Assembly (NCBI GenBank): GCA_964036045.1
Contig: OZ038381.1
Location: forward strand, 136,058,306 to 136,122,305
DNA from: Eutreptiella sp. 'Long Island Sound 2002'
Taxonomy: Eukaryota; Euglenozoa; Euglenophyceae; Eutreptiales; Eutreptiaceae
Reading direction: 5' to 3'
Length of the DNA stretch: 64,000 bases
The notes below the pieces were generated by a model. It was not told where the DNA came from, made no database searches, and was given only the letters and a program-made list of their open reading frames with translations. Below, one piece after another: positions 25,173-36,309 of the stretch (positions are counted from its first letter, which is position 1; every line of letters begins with the position of its first letter). Made by a program: the position numbers and the translations under genes.

Positions 25173-27062
25173 ACCCTTACGTGTGGCCACCTGAGTGGTC
25201 CGTCACGCACAAGAAGGGGTTTCTTTGATTTTGAGGTTGGCGGCCATGATGGGGCCTACAAGTGTAGCATGCATGTGATCGTCCCATTAGTTGGGAAAAA
25301 AAATGGGAATTTATTTGATCGCCCACAATCATACTGTCTGCTTGCGCTTGGGTTCTTGGGCTAGAGGAGGGAGTGATGTTTTGGGGCAAAGCATTGTGAT
25401 AGGTGGCCGGAGCATTCATTTGGATGCCGGACGCGCGCCGGGCAAACATACCCTCTTAGGCTGAAGTGACAACATGTTGGAGCAAGACCTGCAAGGTAAA
25501 ACCCCACCCCTCTCGAGAGTAGCCTGGGCAATATGCCGGAACCTTGATTTGAGCCATTGTTGGCCCTTGTTCGCAAGTATTAGATGCAATGTGATCGACA
25601 TGGGTTTTTAAACCGTGAAAAACGGAACCCCCCTAAGATGGGTGGAGGATGGATCAGACCTCCCAACCGCTTGTGGACAAATTTGGGGGAGGTTAGACCC
25701 CCCTACATGCAAAGCCACCCCCGTATGCATGCATGTAGCGGCGCATAAGTTTTTAGAAATGCATGAAAAGGGGGTTCTAATGCACATGGACGGAGGGTCC
25801 AGGGACCTGGTATATTGGATAAATTGCCCATGTGAGATTTTGATTTGGAGGGTTTGGAGTGCCTGATGCAAGTTGTTTTCTTCTGTTAGCATTTCAAAGC
25901 TATTGTCTCCAAGAACTGACTACCATACCTCCAAAGTTCGAGCCGTTTTTATTGCCTTTCTGTTCAATGGGCCTACCTCTTGGGGCATAGTCAACTCCGT
26001 TCTGCGACAATCCATCCTTACAATTGCCTTCTCAATCTAAATATCATGGTTTGTGCCTCCACTATTTGTCCACTAACTTGATATACAAGATCCAGCCCCT
26101 TGGGGAACGTAGGGCCACTAGTTGAAGCGCCAACCAATGCACCTACAAAGTGCTTGTGACAGGGTAACAATGCCCACAATAGTGGGGATTGGGCCGGGTT
26201 CGGTCCGTGCGTTTCATCGCTGCAGTAGTGAGTATTCTTCACACAACAACGTAATTGAGGGACTGAAGGCATCACATTGCAATCAAGCACTAACAATTGT
26301 TCTTTGAATACTTGTGACACTGATGCCGTTGTGAAGGGGATCAACAAGCTATGATTGTTGCTACCATGTTAGTGCAACACAGGCGACTTCAGTCTTTCCC
26401 TACTTTACCTCTTGTAGTATTCTTCAAGCACATATGAGCTCAAGAGGCTCCAGCAGACCCCTACTTTTGTCCAAAGTGGCTGTACTCAATCACAGATGGA
26501 TGGCTTTGACAGCGTCAGGGCCATTATGATGCTGAAAATTGGCTAAGTTATGATACACTTTTTGGGCACCGTGCTCAATTCGTACATGGCACGACAATTA
26601 AAAATACACAGCCCTCAATTTTGAAGTCGAAATTGTACATTGCAAGGATCATTTCTATGTGTTGGGCTCATGTTGATTGGCAGGGCTTGAAAGAGTTGGA
26701 AAGGGCCTCCCCAACGTAACACTCGTTGTCCAGGTCAGGGTTAGGTTCAAGGAAAGAATAACAATCGTCTAGCAACTTCCAACAACGAACAACCATCATC
26801 CACAAGCCTTGAGGGATTGAGGGCAACCCTCTTCACACTTCTAACATAATATGCAACAATAACAGCCCCTCTCCCTGTGATTGGGTGGGCCTTGGGGGAC
26901 ACATAGGGACCAGCCCCCCTATTTTGAGGGTGGGGAACTCAAAAAAATTGTTTTGGAAGGTATTTTGGACAGATGGGGCTGGGTATTGAAGCCCATGAAG
27001 GGGAATGAAGGGCTAGCAATTGGTTATGACCTCACAGATGGCAGGATCCTAGCCACATCCGC
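25173..27062. other. Unassigned stretch
   Basis: No gene, RNA or strong repeat is recognised. Open frames are short and occur on both strands (for example minus 26,018-26,347, plus 26,122-26,307). The base composition is close to neutral, unlike the GC-rich LINE. Confidence 0.4.
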
Positions 27063-28890
27063 ATGCGTGCCATGCACCGGTCAGTTGGCATACAGCGGCG
27101 CGCCACACTCCGTGCAAGCAACAGTGAAAGTTCTGCACCATCTGTCATATCACATGCCAGCTCCCAGGTTGCTGCCACGAAACCTCGTGAGGACTTTTCC
27201 AGCTTGCACACCCTGTTGGCCCAGTGCACTGATTCGGACTGTCGGTGCAAAACCCTGTGGCAGCGCAATGTGTGTGTGTGACGCCCCAATGATGGTGCAT
27301 TATTTTGCTCTGGGAGTTAATTGGTCGCCATGTAGTCATTGAACACTGGTTCCTCTGTATCTCCCCCTTTCCCAATGAAGTGACTGGTTGGTATCACAAA
27401 CCTCGGTGGGCCTGATGCAGCAATAGGGCAGGGCAGGGCCTGACTTTCCCAAATTATCCAGGGTACCTGACTGGGAATCCAAACATTGTATGTTCTGCAC
27501 AGGCTTCTGGTACAGCGCAGCTGCCAGAGGCCGCCCAGAACTTCACCTTGAACACATTTCATCCCCCACGATGCGAGCCCATCCCCGCCTTTCCCGTTAC
27601 TGCAGAAAGGCGCCTATTGGCGGCGAACATGCTCTCTCTTGTTTGACGTTCCAACTGACGAGGATTCTGACACCCGGAAACCGCGTTGTGCCCGTTTGTC
27701 TTGCAATCGTGTGTGTGTGTGTGGGTATGTATATGTGATATGTGTATGCGTACGCGCGCGCGTGTGTGTGTGTCTACCTGCACACACATGTGTTCCTGTT
27801 TGTAGTGCTGTCGTACCTATCTTGAGTGTTGACCAAGCATCGAGCTTCAGTGCTGCCATGTTTTGTTCAATTGTCGTTCGTGTATTCGTTCAGTAGTATA
27901 TGGTTTGAACAGTGTGATGCATCTTTTTCCTTGTTACTAGGCTTGCAACGTTGATGCCCCACAGTACAGCCTCAGTGACGTGCTGTGGAGGGCCTGGCTG
28001 CTGGAGTCTGCCACAATGGCAGAAGTGCAGGTGGCCGCAAGCCGTGCTATTGCCATGCCTATAGCCTCAGACAGTGGGAAGCAGAACTGTGTGGTCTCGG
28101 GAACATCCAATGGCTACCGCAGTACCCCCCGGAGTTCCATCAGCGGATATTGCATGGTCCATGAGCTCAGTATGCCCCTGCCTCACTTTTGCAACCACAG
28201 CCCCCACTGGCTGCTTCTAGTGTGCATTCCTCAGCACCTCATACTTTTCCTGCCTCAGCACCATTGCCAAACTCATTACAGGTCGGCCTTCGCCGCCAAA
28301 ATTCGTTTTGGGTGGGTCCGGGTATCCACTTGGGATTCTGGTTGCAAGTGTATTATGTTTAAACTACATCCGCTTGAGATTAGTTTGGTCACCGGCCGGA
28401 CCTGCCAGATAGGGCATCCCCCTACCCTGCACACATCTTTCTTTTCCTCCGCCCCAAAAGTTGTGAGATATCTCATTGATTTTCCCAGATCCTCCGTCTC
28501 TTGCGCGCTGCACAGGAGGTAAAACGGGAGGTATGCATTGGGCTCTTGCTGCAATCTCTGCCATTAGAGTCCGGCGGCAGCCTGGGACCCCTGTCCACTG
28601 CATAAAAGCAAAACTTCTCAGGCTGAAAACCGCCCTTCCATCCCTCCGTTGTGCTGTCGCTTTTCCCCAGTGTCATGGCCCAACAACATTCCACAGTGGT
28701 CCCACCAAGTGCACTTAGGGTTATGGTTAGGGCATATGCACTGGAGGCCGTCACAGCAGGCGGTGCATACACAAGGCGGTGCAAACACAAGGCGGTCTGT
28801 GGCCACCGTAGGAGTCTTGTTTTTTCAAGGGAGCGCGGGGCTGGCTCCCGTGTAGAGCAAAGCCAGCCGAAGCGAACATTTGTGGCGAGG
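27063..28890 (+). other. Unassigned stretch with possible exons
   Basis: Several short plus-strand segments read like protein: about 27,063-27,275 (with SHASSQVAATKPREDFSSLH), about 27,639-27,712 (with FDVPTDEDSDTRKPRC) and about 27,940-28,140 (with DVLWRAWLLESATMAEVQVA). The second runs into a GT tract that could hold a donor site, and the third is preceded by CCTTGTTACTAG, an acceptor-like sequence. A GT/GC tract lies at 27,711-27,773. No domain is recognised and the exon model is speculative. Confidence 0.2.
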
Positions 28891-28921
28891 GTTATGGTGA
28901 GGGTGAGGGTGAGGGTTAGGG
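28891..28921 (+). repeat. Telomere-like GGGTTA/GGGTGA tract
   Basis: The sequence around 28,889-28,921 reads as about five hexamers of GAGGGT/TAGGGT type with one TATGGT, directly outside the left inverted arm. A shorter TTAGGGTTATGGTTAGGG lies at about 28,718-28,735. These are too short for a telomere; they may be chance, a trace of telomerase-healed ends, or part of the inverted-repeat element's edge. Confidence 0.6.
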
Positions 28922-28991
28922 TCACTGAGCTGGTGGAACCAGTCTTGGTTTTATAACCCTCTTTAGTGTCTAGGGTGGACTCACCAGGTTT

Positions 28992-29008
28992 AGCAAGCAG
29001 TAAGCAGC

Positions 29009-29043
<35 letters not shown>
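28992..29043 (+). repeat. GCAA microsatellite inside the left arm
   Basis: A (GCAA)n/GCAGCAA tract. Its reverse-complement counterpart (GCTTGCTTGCTACTTGC) is at about 39,652-39,678 in the right arm but shorter, so it expanded or contracted after the arms separated. Confidence 0.9.
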
Positions 29044-29649
29044 CGCGCGAAACGGGCAAAAATCACAGCTCCGTCGTGGCGCTTCGGATTCGACCAAAAT
29101 TTTGGTGGATGCTACATATGGGTGTGAGGGACAACCAAACAAAGTATGAGCCACAAACTCAACGGTGGCGGCCGGGAAAGGACGTCGCAAGTGCTGGACC
29201 TCCATATCAAAATCTGCAATAAAATAAGCAATTTAGGCCAAAATCAGCCTTTTTTTTTGCCAAAAAACACCCTAGGACCTGCTGAAAATGGCCAAATGAA
29301 AGGAAATAGTGGCTACTCTACACATGCAGTTAGACTTCCCCTCTAGGGCCCTCTAACTCCACAATATGTCCGCGAACCGCCCCCAAAAGGCCCCTGAAAG
29401 CGCCAGAGGTTGTACATATTGGCCGCCGACAGCCCCAAACCAAAAACAGACGATATCTTGGGCTATGTGGCCCAAAATGTGTTTTCGAGAGCACCTAATC
29501 CACCCGCAACCACCCACTTTTGGTAGTTTCCACCCCTCAAAATTGCCCTAACCGACGCCAAGACCCCGTGCCTAGGCCTAGTGGGTTGCGGCAAGCTGCA
29601 GGAGGTAACCCAAAGAGGCGGGTGCCAAAATGGGTCAACAAGGTCCACC

Positions 29650-30036
29650 GGGTGCAAAAAAATGACTTTTCTCAAAAATGATTTTGGAGCACATGGTATG
29701 TCAAAAGAAGTGTTTTTGGCGCATTTCGAGCTCATTATGGCCCGTTTTGGCCCTCCTAAAATCCCAAAATGCCTTGCAAATGGGCTGTTTTGCGACAAAA
29801 AATGGGTCAAAAATGGGTCACAAGTGTGTTTTTCCAAAAATGATCCTAGACCATTTGGGGTGCCTAAAACAGTGAAATAAGCCTATTTTGAGCCCATTGC
29901 AAGCCATTTTGCCCACGCTAGAGTCGCAAAGTGCCCTGAAAAGGGGGTATTTTGGGACGAAAAATCAGTCAAAAATGTATCAAAATTTGTTTTTCCAAAG
30001 ATACCTTTGGACTTTTTGGGGTGCGCAAATAAGTGT
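29650..30036 (+). repeat. About 165-bp AT-rich subrepeats, left arm
   Basis: Two to three tandem copies of a unit containing CCAAAAATGATCCTAGACCA, GGGGTGC, TTTTGAGCCCATT, a GGG-TGTTTTG-GACAAAAAATGGG block and TCAAAAATG. Landmarks recur at about 29,668, 29,836 and 29,996. The same unit, inverted, builds the inner half of the right arm, where four copies are visible (about 38,520, 38,686, 38,843, 39,005). Confidence 0.75.
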
Positions 30037-30855
30037 TCTCTTAAATCTCAATTTACGTTTGATTTGACTAGAAAGACACACCGCCCGTCTATACAAATCC
30101 AGATCTCAAAAGCCTGCTTGTTTGTTTGTGCTTGTTTGGTGAAGGGTGCGGATACCACGCTGAAAGCCGATGCCGATACTCACACACCTTCCAGGCGCCA
30201 GCAACATGTCTGCCCACGAGCAGCACACCCAACCTCGCCAAGGAGATCAAACAGTGGAAACGAAAACGCCCCCATGCACAGTAAACCTTCAGTCAACGGC
30301 GAACGACAAGGACATGAGCTATTGAGTGGGCTACGACCAAGATACGACTTCCGCACGTGATCCGAAGCTGAAAAAGTCCGATAAAGAACCACGAAAAGGT
30401 ACTGCTCGCCACACTGCAGATTAAGAGCCAATCTTTGATTAATCACAATTTGTGAGCCAGGCAATTTCCTCTTTGACTCAGTCCAAAGACTTTGGGCGCC
30501 CAACAATAATTCACCGCACCGAACCAGAGTACAAAGGTCTCATTACAATAAGGGAAAAGGAGCCCAACGCACGTAGGGAAGCGTCGCACAAGAAACAGAG
30601 TTCTGCCCCTGCGCAATTCGAGAAGCCCGAACTAAAGCAGCGATAAGAGATTGCGAAGGACTACTATACCCCGTTTGACGAGCTTGTGGAAGCAGCCCCG
30701 TGGAAAAAGAAGTCAAAAAAGGAAGCGAACAACCAGGCACAGAGTTTGGAAGCTGGAGGGCAGGATGGACAAACTTGGTAAGCAAGAGCAAGATCTTCGC
30801 ATGGGCATCACTGCAATATTCTTCTGTCTACGGAAGCGCCATTTTGGGGCTTCCG
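30037..30855. other. Unassigned stretch inside the inverted-repeat element
   Basis: No domain is recognised. A plus-strand frame at 30,452-30,646 (with LTQSKDFGRPTIIHRTEPEY) and others are Lys/Arg/Gln-rich and switch frame. On the minus strand the stretch lies just downstream of a candidate intron (30,856-31,027) and may be exon or 3' UTR of the gene that starts near 31,139. Confidence 0.35.
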
Positions 30856-31027
30856 CTCCGCATACATCTTTGTATGTTATGCCCGTAATCTAGGAGAATG
30901 CGTAGGATGAGGATAACACTCCAAAATGCGGATAACACGCAGAATGAGGACAACTCCTCCAGAAGCACACGCAGAAGCATAAAATTGGAACGCGCAGAAG
31001 GCGGAGAATGCACTCGACGCACCACAC
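30856..31027 (-). other. Candidate GT-AG intron, 172 nt, pyrimidine-rich
   Basis: On the minus strand the sequence begins GTGTGGTGCG after an AG (plus position 31,027) and ends GCGGAG at 30,856. The body is rich in the words GTTCTGC, CTTCTGG and CATTCTCC. The upstream exon-like frame starts with ATG at plus 31,139 (MATKPLPSPAMGTAANPGG). The length and composition match the other candidate introns at 33.6-35.8 kb. Boundaries are chosen by eye. Confidence 0.35.
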
Positions 31028-31179
31028 CTATGTTGCGGGGGGTTGTGTCCTCACAACTGGGTTTCCAGCCTACGCGGTTGGTCCCACCAGGGTTCGCAGC
31101 GGTTCCCATGGCTGGCGATGGCAGAGGCTTGGTAGCCATGATCTTCTTGATCCCACCACGGCCGCCTCCGCCACCCCGT

Positions 31180-32527
31180 CTACTGCACGTTTAAGGAGTA
31201 GTTCTCCAGTGTGTCCTCCTCTACGCTTCCTGCATCCTCCGCATCCTCCTTCTCTTCCTCCTCCTCGCTATCTATCTCCTCCTCGTCTTTCTTGTATGCA
31301 TGTCCTCCCCGTCCTCCTCCTCGTGTGTATTCTGACCGAGGGGCGGCTCGCTGTCCTCAATCTCATCGGTGCCAACCGGGGTGAGCCCGTGCGCGCGTGC
31401 AAAGCATTGCACATGCAGCGGGGTGCCGGGGCACCCACTACACACGTATTGCGTGTGGCCTTTCTCGCGGTGCGCACAGGGGTGCTGCCTCCGGGGACGT
31501 GCGTATTGCGGGGATGCGCATCGCTAAATTAGTGGCGGCGCATGAGCAACCATTGCCACTCACACATGTTGTCCGCACCACGACACCGCTCTAGGGCGCG
31601 GCAAGTGGCGAACGCGTTGGCCGCGGCGTACCTCACGAGAAAGCTTCGCACGGCTTGCCACCAGGACATTTGCCTTCCCAAGAGGCGCATTTGCAACGCC
31701 ATCTGGTGGGCAGAGTCCACCCCGCATACACCCTGCCGGTACGGAACTATGAGGGGGTGGATCTCCCGGCCCGTGTGGTGGGTGGGTCCCGGCGCGGCGT
31801 ACCACACATTCGCAAAGATGGGCACCAACTTGGGGAGCTTGCCTCCTGTTTTGGGTTGCTTGTACACTTGAAGGGCGTACTTTTGGCCATCAACGGTGGC
31901 CACCGCCGTTTGGCCCTCTTTAGTCTTTGGTGGCTGTCCGAGCCTGTTGCACGTTGGCTGTGTCTTTGACCATCATGGTGATGAAGGGGCGGCCTTCGCG
32001 CGCCACGTGCTGTGCGGTGGCGTGGGACCCAAAGAATGAGTCTCCTACGAGTGCAGTGTGAAATGGGAGCCGTGTTGCCCACATAAACATAAGTTGCCGG
32101 GCATTTAGGTTACCAGTACCACAACCATGTTGGTGGAGGACACCCCGGCGTCTGGTATAAAGGTACACGTCCACAATGTACCCGGAAGTATCATCGGCTA
32201 AACAGTAGAAATTAATGCTGGTAGTGTGCGGTTTGTGCACAATGTACATCTGTAGAGGCCCGGCATGTAGGCCCGTATGGGGCAGTCGGGAGACATTCCC
32301 CATGGCTGGCCCGCCCCATCTTCCACCCGGCAAACCAAGGCATTAGCCGCTTCAATCATGTCCACCACGCCTAGTCGACAATGTTTGTGCAAGACGCAGC
32401 ATTGCGCCGGCGAGAGTAATTGGGCTAGGTATACAGGCTTTGCAACAACCCATTGCGGTCCCAAACCCCATCTACTTGCATGGGACGCACCATGTCTGGC
32501 AACAATATGAAGCCGTTGTAGCGACAC
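31180..32527 (-). pseudogene. piggyBac-like transposase, truncated and frameshifted
   Basis: Minus-strand frames at 32,527-32,198, 32,333-31,920 and 31,903-31,529 read as consecutive parts of a DDE_Tnp_1_7 (piggyBac) transposase. Seen in order: IRAYMPGL, then a block ending FYCLADDTSGYIVDVYLYTR, the second catalytic Asp in LVGDSFFGSH, the third in a GVCGVDSAHQM segment (family form GGVDxxDQ), and a Trp-rich block SWWQAVRSFLVRYAAANAFA. Farther on (plus 31,391-31,450) is YVCSGCPGTPLHVQCFARAH, typical of the C-terminal Cys-rich finger, then an acidic tail ending at a TAG at 31,180-31,182. Frames differ at each step, so it is inactive. The N-terminus stops where the Ty3-like integrase begins. Such enzymes cut and paste at TTAA sites. 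Confidence 0.75.
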
Positions 32528-33420
32528 AAAAGGGGGAGGAGGTCTTCCCCCTCCGGAGGGTAGCCTATGACTTCACCCTAGTGGTGACTTGTGGCCTAAA
32601 CGGGTTCACCCGGGTGTTTCCCGGCAAAAAGCACATCACCGGCGAGGAGACCATCAAGATACTCCTCGAGGGATGGCCCAGTGTCTATGTTGCGCCTAAG
32701 GTAATCAACTCCAACGAAGATGTCAGGGTACGTTCCGACACCGGTTGGTGGCCTGAGAGCCCTCAACGTCCAAGTGTCCACGGGGATTCCCTATACTCAT
32801 ACGAGTAACCCCCCTATGTGAACAACAGATCCCGGTTCTCAAGGAGAGACCGCCAGAATATGGTGCAAGTGCGAACGCACCAAGGATTGTGTGAGACTAC
32901 TCCCCGTCATCTCCTTGATGATGAAACCTGAGGAGGGGTCAACTACTTGCTACTCGCCCCACGAACCAATCATGGGACGTCAAGCGTAGTTCCTACACGC
33001 TCCCTATCCTGAAGATTCCTCCTCCGCAGTGGGAGGTAGGCTCAAGGAAAATAAGGAGAAGATGGACAAGGCCAAGGCTTTGCTCACATGAGTGAGGGAG
33101 CGACACTGGGACAAGAGGAACAAGCACCGGGTGCCTGCCACGTACCAAGAGGGTGACTGAGTGTTGGTGCACCAGAGTCGTCTACCAGCCTGGCCACACT
33201 CTACCAGCGATGTCCCTTACTTTGGGCCTTACATGATTATCTCAGTGGATGGCCACCGCACAACTGTGCGGTTTTCTCCCCGGCTAGGGGGGGACTCTGG
33301 TATGCGCAGCTGAACGGCTGAAACACTACCATGATCAGAGGACCTATGTGGAGAAGAGCGGGAGCTAAACGACGAGGAGGTCACCGCCCTACGATCTACG
33401 ATGGGACGTGTCCCATAAAC
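32528..33420 (+). pseudogene. Ty3/gypsy integrase fragment
   Basis: Plus-strand frames with stops and shifts. The first (to 32,808) holds an integrase-core-like block with VAYDFTLVV, GFTRVFPGKKHITGEETIKI and VRVRSDTGWW (family form SD-dxxF). Next comes VSTGIPYTHTSNP (family form STAYHPQTDG). Around 32,870-33,000 are a segment with LLPVISLMM and YSPHEPIMGRQ. Around 33,060-33,200 are DKAKALL, RERHWDKRNKHRVPA and YQEGD-VLVHQSRLPAWP. Then comes YFGPYMIISVDGHRTTVR, a GPY/F-like module. This is the order of a Ty3/gypsy integrase: core, linker, GPY/F end. RT, protease and LTRs are not seen, so it is a 5'-truncated piece abutting the piggyBac-like remnant. At least three in-frame stops show it is dead. 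Confidence 0.8.
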
Positions 33421-33576
33421 CATTGGTATCAAGGTTCTCCACCCTTGACTCCCCGGGACGTATACTATACTGGATGGGGGTGGCACAACCCTCCAAGCGG
33501 AGGCGACCAAAAAAAAGGTTGATGGGCATTTTTGAGTATATCAAAAGCAATGCCACACACAATAGAGACAGCAAAC

Positions 33577-33741
33577 CTGGTAAACAATGTTGACAACCTC
33601 CAGAAGCATGTCCGGAGGCACGAGAGCCGGAACATCCGGAACGGGGAAAGCGCGGGGAACGCGCACGACATCTTCCAGAAGCATGTATGCAAGTAGAAGA
33701 GCCATACTGTGCAGAACACCAGTGACGGAGAAAACACGCAC
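33577..33741 (-). other. Candidate GT-AG intron, 165 nt
   Basis: Minus-strand sequence starting GTGCGTGTTTTCTCC and ending GTTTACCAG, pyrimidine-rich, with repeated ACATGCTTCTGGA and GTTCCCC/GTTCCGG words. The flanks read as protein-like frames on the minus strand (for example SAKMPKLGRIMLKPIRKN just upstream). It resembles the other candidate introns in length and wording. Confidence 0.4.
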
Positions 33742-34121
33742 AACGCCGTTGGATTTTGTGTTCTTACGAATGGGCTTCAACATTATCCGACCTAGCTTTG
33801 GCATTTTCGCCGAGCAAGATGGGTTTGCAATTACTGCCCCTGCTCCAGTTTCCAGGGGTGTATTTGTGATTGTACGGCACTGTGGGGTCACCTTTGTCAC
33901 GCCCAAGGGGCGTGCCACCATGCACCACCGGTCCGTTGCCACCAATTCAGTGCCTCTGGAGATAAGGGTGCGGGCTTGGGCGTAGCCCAAGGGGTAGCAG
34001 GGTTTTGTGGCTGAGAGGACTTACAAGCGACATAGTCTTCAGCATCGCGCCAAGAGGATTGCGCTGAGGTTTGAGTGGGCCATGTAATTGGGGACTCAAA
34101 TTCCGTCTCCCCCAACTTCAT

Positions 34122-34293
34122 CTTTTTTGGTGTCATTGTACAAGGTGAAGAATGAGGGTCACGGTTGGCCAAGCTTCATAAGCATGCCGGAGGCAGCAAG
34201 ATCAGGACACGGAGAATGGAAATACGTCTGCGAAAGCATGTGCGGAATCAACAAAAAAAAGAACCATGGAGGAAAGACAAGTTCAAGGGACAC
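34122..34293 (-). other. Candidate GT-AG intron, 172 nt
   Basis: Minus-strand sequence beginning GTGTCCCTTGAAC and ending CACCAAAAAAG, with ACATGCTTTCGC, CATTCTCCGTGTCC and GGCATGCTTATG inside. The downstream exon would begin ATGAAGTTGGGGGAGACGG. The acceptor is A-rich rather than pyrimidine-rich, so this boundary is the least certain of the set. Confidence 0.3.
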
Positions 34294-34630
34294 CAACAAT
34301 TGTGGGTTCATTGTCACAAACGTGCCTGTGTTGACTACTATTGAGGTCGAGATTTTCAAAAGATTTGGTGATTTTCATAAAAAGCCAATCCATCAAACGG
34401 CGTCTAGTGGTCAGGCAAGGGTTGAAAGCATCAAGGCTTTTGTCAAAAGGAGGGAAGCATCGAGGAAAACATGGTACGCAACTACGCACCTACCGGGATC
34501 ATTACATTTTCTTCATCGCCCACTTCCTCTTCCTTCACATCCCTCAATGCCTCCGTTGCAGCTTCGCTAGCGACCGAAGAGCGGCACTGGTCCACTGGGG
34601 TGATGCTACGGTTTTGGTGGGCCCAGGGCT

Positions 34631-34802
34631 CTACAATTACGACACAAGTGACAGGGAGAACATGCAACACGCCAACACAAACATGTATAAAAGCAACAAA
34701 ACGCAAAGTGGGGAACGCGCGAAAGCGGAGGATGCATCCACAAGCGGACCAAGAAGCGGATCACAGAACATCCAGAACGTGAAGAACGCGGATATATGGA
34801 AC
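34631..34802 (-). other. Candidate GT-AG intron, 172 nt
   Basis: Minus-strand sequence beginning GTTCCATATATCC and ending CGTAATTGTAG, with GTTCTTCACGTTCTGG, ATGTTCTGTGATCC and CATGTTCTCCCTGTCAC inside. The downstream frame is coding-like and acidic (with SEAATEALRDVKEEEVGDEE). The donor GTTCC is unusual. Confidence 0.35.
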
Positions 34803-35338
34803 ATGTAGCTCAAGCTAAAGCTCCTCATACGGACGGTCATACTGCTCCCACTAACCGGCAGTCAAGTGTTCTTCGCCGCCCTCCTCCTCGGTCTCGATGG
34901 GTTGCAACTCCCACTCTTCCCCTTTCTCCGCCACCTTGCCGTGGGGGGCGTGCTGGGGTTGGTGGTGGTGATCGGAGGGGTAGGGTGGGTGGTGGTGATG
35001 GGTTGTCGGGGCGCCTGCGGCAATGGGGGGTGTTGGTGGTAGCCCACGTGTGAATAGCGAAGTGGGGGTTTGTGTCCACGCAGCGGCGGCGGCGGAGGCA
35101 AATGAGGACTGCTCCCCGCACCTCCCCTTTCCTCCATGTACCCGATGTCATATGCAAGAAGAACGGGGAGAACAAGAGTGATAGCAGAAGAACCTCTAGC
35201 AGCATGTGTGGAGGCAAGTGGCACCGAACGTGGGGGACCCGCAGAAGGTGGAGAACGGCTAGAAGAGCCGTCAGAAGCACGGGTCAAGCGAACCGGAACG
35301 TGGAGAACCCAGAACACGCAGAACAACAAGAAATATAC

Positions 35339-35625
35339 TGGCGGTGTTGCTAAACCTCTCCTTTCGATCATGGCAGAGCCCTGGTTGCGGGCAACTCTTC
35401 TTCGCGCTCCTCCAACGGCTTGTACCTGATCAGCCCCGCCATTGACACTGTCCTTGTTGCGGGTGTCGCGGACTTGGGGTAGTGCCCCCTTCTTCGCGCC
35501 CTTCGGCACCTTCACGCAGTAGAGTTGGGGGGCAGTGAGGTAGAAGGACTTCTCGGCATCTGACCCGTCGGGGATCTTCTTCTGCGTCTTGGGCCGAGTC
35601 TGGATGAACCCGCACCAGGAAATTA
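35339..35625 (-). CDS. Exon-like segment of an unrecognised minus-strand gene
   Basis: Open minus-strand segment of about 95 codons between the 169-nt candidate intron and another pyrimidine-rich stretch (about 35,132-35,338, donor GTATATTTC). It contains SWCGFIQTRPKTQKKIPDG, SFYLTAPQLYCVKVPKGAKK and ARRRVARNQGSAMIERRG. No family is recognised. It might belong to the N-terminal part of the piggyBac-like gene downstream on the same strand, but the Ty3-like fragment lies between them and I see no domain link. Downstream segments (34.3-35.1 kb) hold stops in every frame, so the gene as a whole is likely decayed. Confidence 0.3.
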
Positions 35626-35794
35626 CTTGCAAAGGACACAACATTGGTAAGAGAAGGTGAACATGGAGAACAGTGGGACGGTGACAAAATATCTCGAGAA
35701 ATCAAAAGCAAAAACACGGAAGACAAACACCAATCCATGTGCATATTCGAGACATGCAGTTGTATGCCTTGCATTGGAACACCATAAACAACAC
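35626..35794 (-). other. Candidate GT-AG intron, 169 nt (best supported)
   Basis: Minus-strand exon-like sequence ends CCGATCAG, the intron would start GTGTTGTTTATGG and end TGTCCTTTGCAAG, and the next exon starts TAATTTCCTGGTGC. With these boundaries the reading frame upstream (LLAVAKGRGYIGEMEAEE) continues in phase into the downstream frame (SWCGFIQTRPKTQKKIPDG). The body is pyrimidine-rich with CTGTTCTCCATGTTCACC. A canonical acceptor tract and phase continuity make this the best of the five. Confidence 0.5.
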
Positions 35795-36309
35795 CTGATC
35801 GGCATTCTTCGGCTTCCATTTCTCCAATGTACCCCCGGCCTTTAGCCACTGCTAGAAGTTGCTGGGCTATGGTTGGGGCACTCAAGATGTGATAAAGAAG
35901 CCTCGGGAAGGGCGGGGAAACCAAATACTACGCGCCAAACGTACGCACCTTGCTTCTAGAAACTAGGGGAACATGCATAACGGCCTGATAGTTCGGAATG
36001 CTTGTAACAATGAAAGCCGTACCGGGGGCAACATGCAAAGTACTTCTCGACTTGTACGAGGTTTATCCGCATCAACATTCGTTCATGAGTGCGCCAAGCT
36101 ACCTCAAAAATCCTTCGAGGCGTCCTAAAAGCAAGCATGTTTCTCCCATCCCCTAGAAGTGGCCTATACATGCTAGGCGTCGTAGAAAAAGCAATATGCG
36201 CACGAGCTTACGATGAGACCGGACGTAGTTTTTGGCGGACATACTGGCTCGTCAGACATACCGGCTCAACGGACAAGTGGCCGGCTGGCCCCCAACCCGG
36301 ACGGACGAC

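Larger units (their letters stand above)
28912..30036 (+). repeat. Left arm of a 1.1-kb inverted repeat
   Basis: This arm pairs with the reverse complement of about 38,658-39,757. Collinear landmarks in both arms, outside to inside: GGGTTAGGGTCAC-GAGCT, a CTCTTTAGTGTCTA block, a GCAA-rich microsatellite, CCCAAAAGGCCC-TGAAAGCG, GTTGTACATATTGGCCGC, AGCACCTAATCCACCCGC, GGGTTGCGGCAAGCTGC, and then about 160-bp AT-rich subrepeats. The arms look roughly 80-88 percent identical by eye with small indels. Transposon terminal inverted repeats or two opposed copies of one repeat family would both explain it. Confidence 0.85.

Noticed and set aside
31189-31340. Pyrimidine-rich plus-strand stretch as another ~150-nt intron
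   Set aside because: Read on the minus strand it is an acidic Glu/Asp-rich tail directly after the piggyBac-like Cys-rich finger, which explains the composition better.
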